Source: Halorussus salilacus (lineage in GTDB: Archaea > Halobacteriota > Halobacteria > Halobacteriales > Haladaptataceae). From it: a stretch of DNA of 64,000 bases. The stretch is from the NCBI RefSeq assembly GCF_024138125.1, contig NZ_CP099994.1, positions 278,100 through 342,099 on the forward strand. Direction: 5' to 3'. Under the pieces are notes generated by a model, which had not been told where the DNA came from, did no database searches, and saw only the letters and a program-made list of their open reading frames with translations. Every line of letters begins with the position of its first letter. Within the stretch, counting starts at the first letter, position 1. The position numbers and the translations under genes are program-made. Shown piece after piece: positions 43,489 through 51,169 of the stretch.

Positions 43489-44613
43489 TCACACCGTCAG
43501 TTCCATCGTGGGCATCTCGACGAACGCGGTCTCGTAGCCCTCGTGGCGCGAAATCTGCGGCGGGGTCTCGACGGTCAGCGTCAGCGAATCGCCCGACTCG
43601 ACGCCCGGGACCGCCGCGCCGTAGTGGTAGCCGTACTCGGGGCTGACCGCGGGGTCGAGCGCGCCGTCGAAGACGGTCTCGCCGCCCCGACGCACGGTCG
43701 CCGACAGCCCCGTGAACGGCAACGGATAGCGGTTGTACGGCGTCCGGGGCGAGACGGCGAGGTACTCGCCGTCGACCCCCGCGGGCGTCTCGTCCGGGAG
43801 GAAGACCGGGAAGTCGGCGTCGCCGCTCGCGTCGAGGGCGACGACCGACCCCGGGAGCGCGTCGCGCTCGGGGACCCGAGAGACCGGCACGTCCATCTCC
43901 ATCGGTTCCAGCGCGCCCGCCTCGCCCTCCTCGTCGGGGAACCGCTCGTAGGCGAGGTCGCCGACGACCGCTCGCTCGTGGTCGAACTCGACTTCGAGGG
44001 TGGTTCGCTCGTCGAACGCGCCCGCCAACTCGCCCAGTCCCCGGGCCTGCATCGCTCCAACGTCGAGCGTCGCGGTGTAGGTGCCGTCGCCGTCCAGACT
44101 CACGTTGTCCCCGAAGTGATACCCCATGTTCTGCGAGAGCATCGGCCAGAAGTCGCGCGAATCGACGCGCTCGCCATCCCTCGATATCTCGGCCGACACG
44201 TTCGCGGTCGGCAGGACGGTCTCGGTTTCGCCGTCCCAGACGGTCGCCATCAGGTGGACGGTCGCGTCGTCGCCGACCTCGACGAGGTTCGTGTCGGTAC
44301 CGGTAATCGTCCAGAAGGCGTGGGCGACGCTGTACAGCAGGGCGACCCGGTACCGCCCCTCCCCGCCGGTCCCGACCATCGCCGCGCCCTCGCGGTGGGT
44401 CGGGTGGTACACCTGCTCGTCGCGGTCCTCGACCGTGGTGACCTCCTCGCGTCGGTCGGAGTCGGTCGACTCGGACGAGTCGACCGACTCGGTCGCGGTC
44501 TCGGAGTCGGTCGCGGTCGATTCGGACTCGAACAGCCCAGCACACCCCGCGAGACTCGCCATTCCGCTGGCTCCGACCGCCGTTCCCGCCCGGAGGAAGT
44601 GGCGTCGATTCAT
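43489..44613 (-). CDS. Tat lipoprotein, DUF7350/iron-transport-like (copy A)
   Basis: A 374-aa exported lipoprotein. RRHFLRAG plus lipobox LAGC marks a Tat lipoprotein, and a Ser/Thr/Asp linker (about 28-60) follows the Cys. Residues about 65-190 resemble the P19/Tp34 iron-transport-associated fold: VHLMATVWDGETETVLPTAN and MLSQNMGYHFGDN carry Met and His residues that could bind Cu or Fe. The C-terminal half is a second beta domain. A tandem paralogue (copy B) sits just upstream. No permease gene is next to it, so the transport role is inference. Confidence 0.72.
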   Translation of the reverse strand: MNRRHFLRAGTAVGASGMASLAGCAGLFESESTATDSETATESVDSSESTDSDRREEVTTVEDRDEQVYHPTHREGAAMVGTGGEGRYRVALLYSVAHAFWTITGTDTNLVEVGDDATVHLMATVWDGETETVLPTANVSAEISRDGERVDSRDFWPMLSQNMGYHFGDNVSLDGDGTYTATLDVGAMQARGLGELAGAFDERTTLEVEFDHERAVVGDLAYERFPDEEGEAGALEPMEMDVPVSRVPERDALPGSVVALDASGDADFPVFLPDETPAGVDGEYLAVSPRTPYNRYPLPFTGLSATVRRGGETVFDGALDPAVSPEYGYHYGAAVPGVESGDSLTLTVETPPQISRHEGYETAFVEMPTMELTV

Positions 44614-44659
44614 ATCCGTCGAACGACGTTCGCCCGCCCGAAAAACGGACCGGTGGTCC

Positions 44660-45721
44660 TCATGCGGTCAGCGTCACCTCCTCGAACGACATGAACGCGG
44701 TCTCGTAGCCCTCGTGGCGCGAAATCTGGGGCGGCGACTCCGGCGCGATGGTGAGTTCGTCGCCCGACTCGACGGGCGGGACCTCCGCGCCGTAGTGATA
44801 GCCCAGTTCGGGACCGATTGCCGCGTCGAGCGAGTCGTCGAAGGCGGTCTCGCCGTCGCGGGTCAGGGTGGCCGAGACGCTCATGAACGGGAGGGGAAAG
44901 CGGTTGTGGGGCGTCCGGGGCGAGACCACGAGGTAGGTCAGGTCGTCGCCGACGAACTCCGGGGTCTCGTCGGCGGTCGCGGCGACGAACGCCGCGTCGC
45001 CGCTGGTCGCCTCGCCGTGGACCTCGCCCGGGAAATCGGACGCTTCCGGCACCCCGGAGACGGGCATCATCTCCATCTCCATCGCCTCGACCGCGCCCTG
45101 CTGACCCTGTCGGTCGGGGAGTTCCTCGTAGGAGATGTCGTTCTTTTCGGCCTCGCTGTACTCGAACTCGACTTCGAGGGTGGTCGGCTCGTCGAACGCG
45201 CCCGCGAGGTCGCCGATTCCGCGGGCCTGCATCGCGCCGATACCGATCTCGGCGGTGTAGGTGCCGTCGCCGTCCAGACTCACGTTGTCCCCGAAGTGAT
45301 ACCCCATGTTCTGCGAGAGCATCGGCCAGAGGTCGCGCGAATCGACCCGCTCGCCGTCCCTCGATATCTCCGCGGAGACGTTCGCGGTCGGCAGGACCCG
45401 CCCCGTCTCGGCGTCCCAGACGGTCGCCATCAGGTGGACGTCGTCCCCGTCGGCGATGGAGACCTTGTTGGTGTCGGTCCCCGCAATCGTCCAGAACCGG
45501 TGGGGGTAGCTGTACACCAGCGCGAGCCGATACCTGCCGTCCTCGGCCATCGCTGGCTTGCCGTGGCCCTCGACGTGTGTCGGGTAGTACACCGCGTCCG
45601 GCCGGTCCTCGACGACCGGCGGCGGCGCGTTCGCCGACGTGGTCTCGAACAGCCCGGTGCACCCGGCCAGCCCCGCGATACCGAGGGTCGCACCCGCGCG
45701 CAGGAAGTCCCGTCGTTCCAT
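44660..45721 (-). CDS. Tat lipoprotein, DUF7350/iron-transport-like (copy B)
   Basis: A 353-aa paralogue of copy A with the same plan: RRDFLRAG, lipobox LAGC, then the P19-like domain with VHLMATVWDAETGRVLPTAN and MLSQNMGYHFGDN. It lacks copy A's long Ser/Thr linker and has a Met-rich patch (MEMEMMPVSG) in the C-terminal domain. The DNA of the central block is almost identical in the two genes, while their ends are diverged. Only 46 bases separate the pair, so they are probably one transcript. Confidence 0.75.
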   Translation of the reverse strand: MERRDFLRAGATLGIAGLAGCTGLFETTSANAPPPVVEDRPDAVYYPTHVEGHGKPAMAEDGRYRLALVYSYPHRFWTIAGTDTNKVSIADGDDVHLMATVWDAETGRVLPTANVSAEISRDGERVDSRDLWPMLSQNMGYHFGDNVSLDGDGTYTAEIGIGAMQARGIGDLAGAFDEPTTLEVEFEYSEAEKNDISYEELPDRQGQQGAVEAMEMEMMPVSGVPEASDFPGEVHGEATSGDAAFVAATADETPEFVGDDLTYLVVSPRTPHNRFPLPFMSVSATLTRDGETAFDDSLDAAIGPELGYHYGAEVPPVESGDELTIAPESPPQISRHEGYETAFMSFEEVTLTA

Positions 45722-45792
45722 CGGTTCGACCTTGTGACCTCGGGGAAATACGGATTCTGGTACGCGCGTCGAAAAGGAACGGCTCCGGGTCG

Positions 45793-46524
45793 TCAGTCGC
45801 TCTGCACGTCGTGGCGGAGGACGCCCACGCCCTCGACTTCGACCTCGACCTCGTCGCCGTCTTCGAGGGGGGCCACGCCCGCGGGGGTGCCCGTCGAGAC
45901 CACGTCACCGGGTTCGAGCGTGAGGTAGGCCGTGATCTCTTCGAGGAGTTCGGGCACCGACCAGATGAACTCCGAGCGCGAGGACGACTGGCGCGTCTCG
46001 CCGTTCACCCGTAGCTCTACCGCGGCGTCGTCGGGCACCTCGTCGGGCGTCGCGAGGACGGGCCCGAGCGGCGCGGAGTTGTCGAAGGCCTTGCCACGGA
46101 CCCAGTTCTGCTCGCGGTTCTGGTCGTCGCGGTTCGACACGTCGTTCATGCAGGTGTAGCCCGCGACGTACTCCATCGCCTCGTCGGCCGAGACGTTCCG
46201 CGCCTGCTCGCCGATGACGACCGCGAGTTCGGCCTCGTGGTCCACCCGCTCTTTGCCCTCGGGGAGCGAAACGGTGTCGCCGTGGCCCGAGAGGGTGTTG
46301 GGCGGCTTGAGGAACAGGAGGGGGCGGTCGGGCACGTCCTTGTCCTGCTCGGCGGCGTGGTCCCGGTAGTTCAGCCCCACGCAGACGATTTTCGAGGGGT
46401 CACAGGGCGGGAGGACATCGACTTCGGTCTCGTCGTAGGTCTCTCCGGCGGCCTCGATGGCGTCGCCGGTCCACTCGCCGACTCTCGTGGTTCCCGCGGG
46501 GTCGCGGAATCGGACTTCGCGCAT
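45793..46524 (-). CDS. Fumarylacetoacetate hydrolase family protein
   Basis: A 243-aa FAH-fold enzyme. CVGLNYRDHAAE, FLKPPNTLSGHGD, VDHEAELAVVIG (metal-binding Glu residues) and VSTGTPAGVAPLEDGD are the family's blocks. Members are metal-dependent hydrolases, decarboxylases or isomerases in aromatic-acid catabolism, or oxaloacetate-acting enzymes; the substrate is not deducible. The start at MREVRFRDPAG was chosen because the upstream in-frame extension is unrelated. A TATA-like CTTTATTAC lies about 25 bases upstream (46545-46553). Confidence 0.87.
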   Translation of the reverse strand: MREVRFRDPAGTTRVGEWTGDAIEAAGETYDETEVDVLPPCDPSKIVCVGLNYRDHAAEQDKDVPDRPLLFLKPPNTLSGHGDTVSLPEGKERVDHEAELAVVIGEQARNVSADEAMEYVAGYTCMNDVSNRDDQNREQNWVRGKAFDNSAPLGPVLATPDEVPDDAAVELRVNGETRQSSSRSEFIWSVPELLEEITAYLTLEPGDVVSTGTPAGVAPLEDGDEVEVEVEGVGVLRHDVQSD

Positions 46525-46716
46525 GGTAGGGAGGTGTGCGGCGGGGTAATAAAGAGGTTCGCTGTGCGGTGAATACTTCCGGCTAGCAATGTACCGTGGT
46601 GTAGTAACCGGGAACGGTAACGCCGTGAACACCTCGAAAGCCCCCGCCCGCTCGTTACGAATTGTAGAGTCAGTGAACGGGACCGCTTCGAAATCCCCCG
46701 CCCGCTCGCGGTCGCT

Positions 46717-46766
46717 CTGACGGATATCTGCGCTCTCAGCACCGCCCGCGCAGATAGGGCCGTCAG
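46717..46766. repeat. Long imperfect stem-loop
   Basis: CTGACGG pairs with CCGTCAG, and ATCTGCGC with GCGCAGAT, giving about 17 bp with a small bulge and a 14-base loop. Confidence 0.5.
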
Positions 46767-46822
46767 AGGCGACTAAACTGCACGCGACCGGGCGGCCCCT
46801 TTCATTCCCGCGAGCGGAGCGA

Positions 46823-46918
46823 GTGGGAAGTCGAAAGACAAGCGCCGGAAGAGCTTCGCTCTTCCGAGCAGTCGCGCCGACGGCGCGACGACGAAGCGCA
46901 GTCTTTCGGAAGTCCCAC
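46823..46918. ncRNA. Possible branched structured RNA or cruciform element
   Basis: An outer pairing (46823-46839 with 46901-46918, GTGGGA...GAAAGAC with its near complement) encloses two perfect hairpins: CGGAAGAGC (46846-46854) with its complement at 46858-46866, and GTCGCGCC (46871-46878) with 46882-46889. This three-arm layout is not explained by a terminator alone. Whether it is transcribed is unknown. Confidence 0.35.
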
Positions 46919-46968
46919 CCGAGAAGAGTCTCACCGGCCGTTACCGGTGGATTGGGTCATCGAGCGCG

Positions 46969-48261
46969 CTACTCGGGGTTCGCCGGGGGGAGCGCCCGGA
47001 GTTCGCGGGGCGGAATCAGGAAGTTCCCCCGGCGGAGCACGTCCATGTACTGGAGGATGCCGTTGTTGTTCTTCTGCCCGAGCGCGGCCGACTCCTCGGC
47101 GAGGTCCTCGCCGTTCATCGCGTCGCGGGTGTCCACGAAGTCCGAGATGGACCGCTGGAGCGACACGAAGTGCAGGCCCGCCTCGTCGTCGTCGGTGGAG
47201 TTGAAGTCCCGCCGGAGGATGACGGGGTCGCCGTCCTCGCGGGCGCGCGCCGACTTCTGGGAGTGGCCGACCATCCCCTTCGTCCGGGCGTGGTCGCCCG
47301 CGTGGGCGGGACACCCCTTCTCCTCTATCTTCGCGGTGTCGCCGAGGTTGTCGCCCGCGCCCTCCACGAGGTCCTCCTCGGCGTGGACCGGGCAGAACAT
47401 CTTGGCGACGCGCTGGCTTCGGCTGTCCTGCTCGTACCACTGCCGGAGCTGGAGGCGGATTCGCGACAGCTGGAGGGTCGTCCCCTCGGCGAACGGCCCC
47501 TCGGGAATCGTCACCCGGTCCTCGGTGGCCTGAGACTTCCGGAACCCCGACTTGAACCCCATGAACATCGGGGCGTCCTCGGAGACCGGTCCGGAGTCGG
47601 GAACGCCCTGCACGTCCTGATTGTCGGCTGGCAGGCCGTCGCCGGTGAACCCCGTCCGGCGGTCGGCCTTCTCCAGAATCCCCGAGAGGTCGGCATCCAT
47701 CTCGACGCCGTTGAGCTCCGACTGCTCGCCCAGCAGGGCCTCCTCGGCCGCGAGCACGACCTCGGGGTGGTCGCTCGCGAGGTGGACCACCGCGTCCTGG
47801 TCGTCGGGGTCGGGGTCCTCGAACGGGGCGAGGGGTTCGGGGTCGGGCAGGTCCACCGACTCCGGAAGCCCGTCGTCGAACCGCTCGAAGTAGGCGGGCG
47901 AGTACCCAACCGTGAACAGCAGGCCGACCTCGCCGCCGTCGCTCCGGGCGTAGGCCCGCTCCAGACTCCGGAGGGCTGACTCGACCGTCTCGCGCTCGTC
48001 GTCGGTCGGCGTCCCGTCGCCCGCGTAGTCCAGCAGGAGGAGGACGTGGTGGCGCGCCATCACGTCGTTGCCGTGGTCGTCGGTCGGGAGCGCCCCGTTC
48101 CACGCGTGCTGGCGACCGGGGACCGAGGAGGGGTCCTCGGACCCTTGGGGCACGTCCGGGCCGCCCGAGCGGTCCAGACACGCCGACAGCGCCGACGCGC
48201 CGCCGATGGCGACGGCGGCCTTAGCGAACTGTCTCCGGGAGAGGCGTCCGGTTTCGTCCAT
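46969..48261 (-). CDS. DyP-type peroxidase-like Tat protein
   Basis: A 430-aa exported protein. SRRQFAKA and the hydrophobic stretch ending LSAC mark a Tat signal with possible lipobox. The C-terminal half has the DyP pattern GHSQKSARAR ... ILRRDFN ... GLHFVSLQRSISDFVDTRDAMNG, with the expected proximal His and Arg. The distal GxxDG motif of classical DyP enzymes reads GFKSG here, so the usual catalytic Asp is Ser. It may bind heme outside the membrane without ordinary peroxidase turnover, or belong to an archaeal subfamily. The start at MDETGRLSRR is clear; a much longer open frame upstream is antisense to the next gene. Confidence 0.72.
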   Translation of the reverse strand: MDETGRLSRRQFAKAAVAIGGASALSACLDRSGGPDVPQGSEDPSSVPGRQHAWNGALPTDDHGNDVMARHHVLLLLDYAGDGTPTDDERETVESALRSLERAYARSDGGEVGLLFTVGYSPAYFERFDDGLPESVDLPDPEPLAPFEDPDPDDQDAVVHLASDHPEVVLAAEEALLGEQSELNGVEMDADLSGILEKADRRTGFTGDGLPADNQDVQGVPDSGPVSEDAPMFMGFKSGFRKSQATEDRVTIPEGPFAEGTTLQLSRIRLQLRQWYEQDSRSQRVAKMFCPVHAEEDLVEGAGDNLGDTAKIEEKGCPAHAGDHARTKGMVGHSQKSARAREDGDPVILRRDFNSTDDDEAGLHFVSLQRSISDFVDTRDAMNGEDLAEESAALGQKNNNGILQYMDVLRRGNFLIPPRELRALPPANPE

Positions 48262-48372
48262 CGCCCGGACGTTGGGACCGGAGGTGAAAGGGGGTTCTGG
48301 TTCGCGCGTCGAAACCGGCGAGGCATCAGGGAAGCACGAACGCTTTTGTAATCCGGAACACACGAACCGGGC

Positions 48373-50214
48373 ATGCGGGATACTGACACGGACCTGCTCG
48401 AAGAACTCGCCAGTCTGCCGACCTTCCACCACCCGACCGCGTCGCCCGACGGCGGCGAGGTGGCCCTCTACTACGACGTGTCGGGTCGCAACGAACTCCA
48501 CGTCCTCGACGCGGAGACCGGCGACCTCCGGAAGGTCAGCGACGGCGAGGTTCCGCGAAACGCCCGGTGGTGGGTGGACTGGAGCGCCGACGGCGAGCGC
48601 GTGTTCTTCCACGACGACGAGGGCGGCGACGAGCAGAACGACGTCCGGGCCATCGACCGCGAGGGGAACGCCGAGACGGTCGTCGACCTCGACGGGCAGA
48701 ACGCCCTCCTCGACGTGGGCGACGACGGCGAGACGCTGCTCGTCGGGTCGACCGCGGGCGGCCAGATGAACCTCTATCGCCACGACCTCCCGACCGGCGA
48801 GACGACCAAGCTCACCGACTACGAGCGCGCGGTCGGAAGCGGCGCGCTCTCGCCCGACTGCGACCGCGTGGCCTACGTCACCAACGAGTCCGAGGAGTTC
48901 GCCAACACGGACGTGTACGTCGCCGAGGCCGACGGCAGCCACCCTCGAAACCTCCACATCGGCGAGACGGGCGCGGAGGCCAGCGTGGCCGACTGGGGAC
49001 CGGACGGCGACCGACTGCTCGTCGCCGACAACACCGAGAACTTCTCTCGGTGCGGGGTCTACGACCTCGAAACCGACGAAGTGACGTGGTTCGGCGAGGG
49101 CGACGCCGACGAGGGACCGGTCGCGTTTCTCCCCGACGGCGAGCGGTTCCTCGCGGTCCGGACACGCCGCGCTGCGAAGCTGCCCGTGGTCTACGACGCC
49201 GCCACCGGGGAGGGCCGTGAGTTCGACCTCCCGGAGGGGGTCGCGACCCTCCCGTCCGTCGGCGACCCGGTCCTCGCCGACGACCGCGTGGTCGTGGTCC
49301 ACACCACGCCCGACAGGCGGCCGGAGCTGCTCGCCTACGACCTCGCGACCGACGAGTACGAGACGCTGCTCGACGCCGAGTACGGCGACCTCGACCCCGA
49401 CCGGTTCGCCGACGCCGACTACTTCCGGTTCGAGTCCCACGACGGCCTCGAAATCGGCGCGCTGCTCTACGATTCGGGCGAGCGCCCGTCGCCGCTCGTC
49501 GTCAACCCCCACGGCGGGCCGCGGGGGGCCGACCTGCGGTCGTTCGACCTCTACACGCAGTTCCTGCTCTCGCGGGGCTACAGCGTCCTACAGGTCAATT
49601 ACCGCGGTTCGACCGGCCGGGGTCGGGAGTTCGTCGAGCGACTCTACGACGACTGGGGCGGCGGCGAACAGGAGGACGTCGCCGAGGCGGTCAGGCAGGT
49701 CACCGCCGAGGACTGGGTCGACGACGAGCGCGTGGTCGTGTTCGGCGGGTCCTACGGCGGCTACTCGGCCTACTGGCAGATGGTGCGGTACCCCGAACTC
49801 TACGCCGCGGGAATCGCGTGGATCGGCGTGACCGACCTCGAAGACATGTACGAGAACACGATGCCCCACTTCCGGACCGAACTGATGGAGAAGTACCTCG
49901 GGACGCCCGAGGAGAACCCCGACCTCTACCGGGAGCGCAGTCCGGTCGAGTACGTCGAGGACCTCGACGCCCCCCTGCTGATGGTCCACGGCGTCAACGA
50001 CCGGCGGGTCCCGGTCTCGCAGGCCCGCATCTTCCGCGATGCACTGCTCGACGCCGGGTTCGAGCGGGGCGAGGACGCCGACTTCGAGTACGTCGAGTTG
50101 GGCGAGGAGGGCCACGCCTCCTCGGACATCGACCAGAAGATACGCCTGTTCCGGACCCTCGACGACTTCCTCGCGAGGCGGCTTCCGGACGCGACCGCCG
50201 AGTCCGAGCGGTGA
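48373..50214 (+). CDS. S9 family peptidase (acylaminoacyl-peptidase/oligopeptidase)
   Basis: A 613-aa serine peptidase. An N-terminal beta-propeller (about 1-360, blades such as DGGEVALYYDVSGRNELHV, SADGERVFFHDDEGG) gates a C-terminal alpha/beta hydrolase. The catalytic triad is S460 in GGSYGGYSA, D543 in GVNDRR and H581 in EEGHAS. It should cleave short peptides or acylated N-termini in the cytoplasm; there is no signal sequence. It is divergent from the DyP-like gene, with about 110 bases between the starts. Confidence 0.92.
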   Translation: MRDTDTDLLEELASLPTFHHPTASPDGGEVALYYDVSGRNELHVLDAETGDLRKVSDGEVPRNARWWVDWSADGERVFFHDDEGGDEQNDVRAIDREGNAETVVDLDGQNALLDVGDDGETLLVGSTAGGQMNLYRHDLPTGETTKLTDYERAVGSGALSPDCDRVAYVTNESEEFANTDVYVAEADGSHPRNLHIGETGAEASVADWGPDGDRLLVADNTENFSRCGVYDLETDEVTWFGEGDADEGPVAFLPDGERFLAVRTRRAAKLPVVYDAATGEGREFDLPEGVATLPSVGDPVLADDRVVVVHTTPDRRPELLAYDLATDEYETLLDAEYGDLDPDRFADADYFRFESHDGLEIGALLYDSGERPSPLVVNPHGGPRGADLRSFDLYTQFLLSRGYSVLQVNYRGSTGRGREFVERLYDDWGGGEQEDVAEAVRQVTAEDWVDDERVVVFGGSYGGYSAYWQMVRYPELYAAGIAWIGVTDLEDMYENTMPHFRTELMEKYLGTPEENPDLYRERSPVEYVEDLDAPLLMVHGVNDRRVPVSQARIFRDALLDAGFERGEDADFEYVELGEEGHASSDIDQKIRLFRTLDDFLARRLPDATAESER

Positions 50215-50223
50215 GACCGGGGC

Positions 50224-50736
50224 TCACCCCTCTTCGAGGAAGCCGTCGACAAGCCGCGTGAAGCGGTCGACCAGCCGCTCGGGGAGCGACGGCGTTATCT
50301 CGGCGAGCAACTCGGCGGTCGCCTCGGGCCGGGTGAGTTCGAGGAAGACACGATTTCCCTCCCTGCGCTTGTCGACCAGGTCCTCAGCGACGAGCGAGTC
50401 GAGGTGCCACTCGACCGTGCTGCGGGCGACGCCGAGTTCGTCGGCGAGTTCGGCGGGCGTGGTCTCCCCCGCGTCGAGCAGGTGGGCCAGCGCGTCGCGA
50501 GCGTTCTCCCGGCGGAACGTCGCGAGCGCCGACCGCTCCCACTCGTCGTAGCCCGGCGGGTAGAGGTGGGTGCGTCCCCGGAGCTCCTCGGCGACGACCT
50601 CGCCCTCCGAGCGAAGCCGCCGGAGGTGGTACTGGACCTGCCCCGGCGCGAGGTCGAGACCGCGAACCACCGCGTTGAAGTGGACGCCCGGGTTCGCCCG
50701 GACGTGGTCGGCGATGTCCCGGCGGGTCTCGCTCAC
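50224..50736 (-). CDS. Winged-helix transcriptional regulator with two HTH domains
   Basis: A 170-aa regulator starting at GTG. The first wHTH is about residues 3-60 (VHFNAVVRGLDLAPGQVQYHLRRLRSEGEVV) and the second about 85-145 (TTPAELADELGVARSTVEWHLDSLVAEDLV). Both have the ArsR/MarR-like layout found in haloarchaeal double-wHTH regulators. No ligand domain is visible. Its start overlaps the stop of the upstream membrane-protein gene in a GTGA, so the two are co-translated. It probably regulates its own small operon. Confidence 0.82.
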   Translation of the reverse strand: MSETRRDIADHVRANPGVHFNAVVRGLDLAPGQVQYHLRRLRSEGEVVAEELRGRTHLYPPGYDEWERSALATFRRENARDALAHLLDAGETTPAELADELGVARSTVEWHLDSLVAEDLVDKRREGNRVFLELTRPEATAELLAEITPSLPERLVDRFTRLVDGFLEEG

Positions 50737-51107
50737 GGCCCCTCACCCCCCGAATCGTCGCGTCGCGCCGCGGCGTCGGCGGTCTTGCGGGCGGTCCGCG
50801 CGTCGTAGACCGCGGCGACGACCAGCGCCGCCATCGCCACGTCGAGGCCGTGTTCGAGGACGTGGTGGGTCTCGGCACCGACCGACCCCGCGGCCGAGAG
50901 GACCCCGACGCCGGTCCGCGCGAGCAGGGTCGAGAGCGCGAGCGCCACCAGCAGGTACGGCCGCGAGCGCCGCCGGACCAGCGCGGCGAGCGCGAGTGCC
51001 AGCACGAGCGCCGAGCCGACCCCGGCGATTCCGAGCAGCGCGGCGAACTCGACGGACGGACCCACCCCGGCGTGGGCAGCGACGAGCGTCCAGTCCGGAG
51101 CTGTCAT
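50733..51107 (-). CDS. Small membrane protein paired with the wHTH regulator
   Basis: A 124-aa protein with three predicted helices (FAALLGIAGVGSALVLALALAAL; PYLLVALALSTLLARTGVGVL; HHVLEHGLDVAMAALVVAAVY) and a His pair in ETHHVLEHG. The C-terminus is basic and cytoplasmic. I do not recognise a named family, although this His-containing three-helix layout is common next to haloarchaeal regulators. The GTGA overlap with the regulator suggests a membrane signal, for example redox or metal, relayed to it. Confidence 0.65.
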   Translation of the reverse strand: MTAPDWTLVAAHAGVGPSVEFAALLGIAGVGSALVLALALAALVRRRSRPYLLVALALSTLLARTGVGVLSAAGSVGAETHHVLEHGLDVAMAALVVAAVYDARTARKTADAAARRDDSGGEGP

Positions 51108-51169
51108 GGGAGACGCTACGCATTCCGAACCCATACCGATTGGGTTTCCGGCGCGCGGGTGGACTCCCC

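Larger units (their letters stand above)
46525..46968. other. 444-base intergenic region with a complex fold
   Basis: No credible gene. It holds a near-21-base direct repeat (46634-46654 and 46688-46708, core CCCCCGCCCGCTCG), an imperfect long stem-loop (46717-46766), and a branched structure of nested inverted repeats (46823-46918). Confidence 0.6.

Noticed and set aside
46969..49512. An 847-residue open frame on the minus strand extending the DyP-like gene through the S9 peptidase
   Set aside because: The Tat signal start at 48261 is clear and the extension is antisense to a well-supported peptidase; high GC leaves long open antisense frames.
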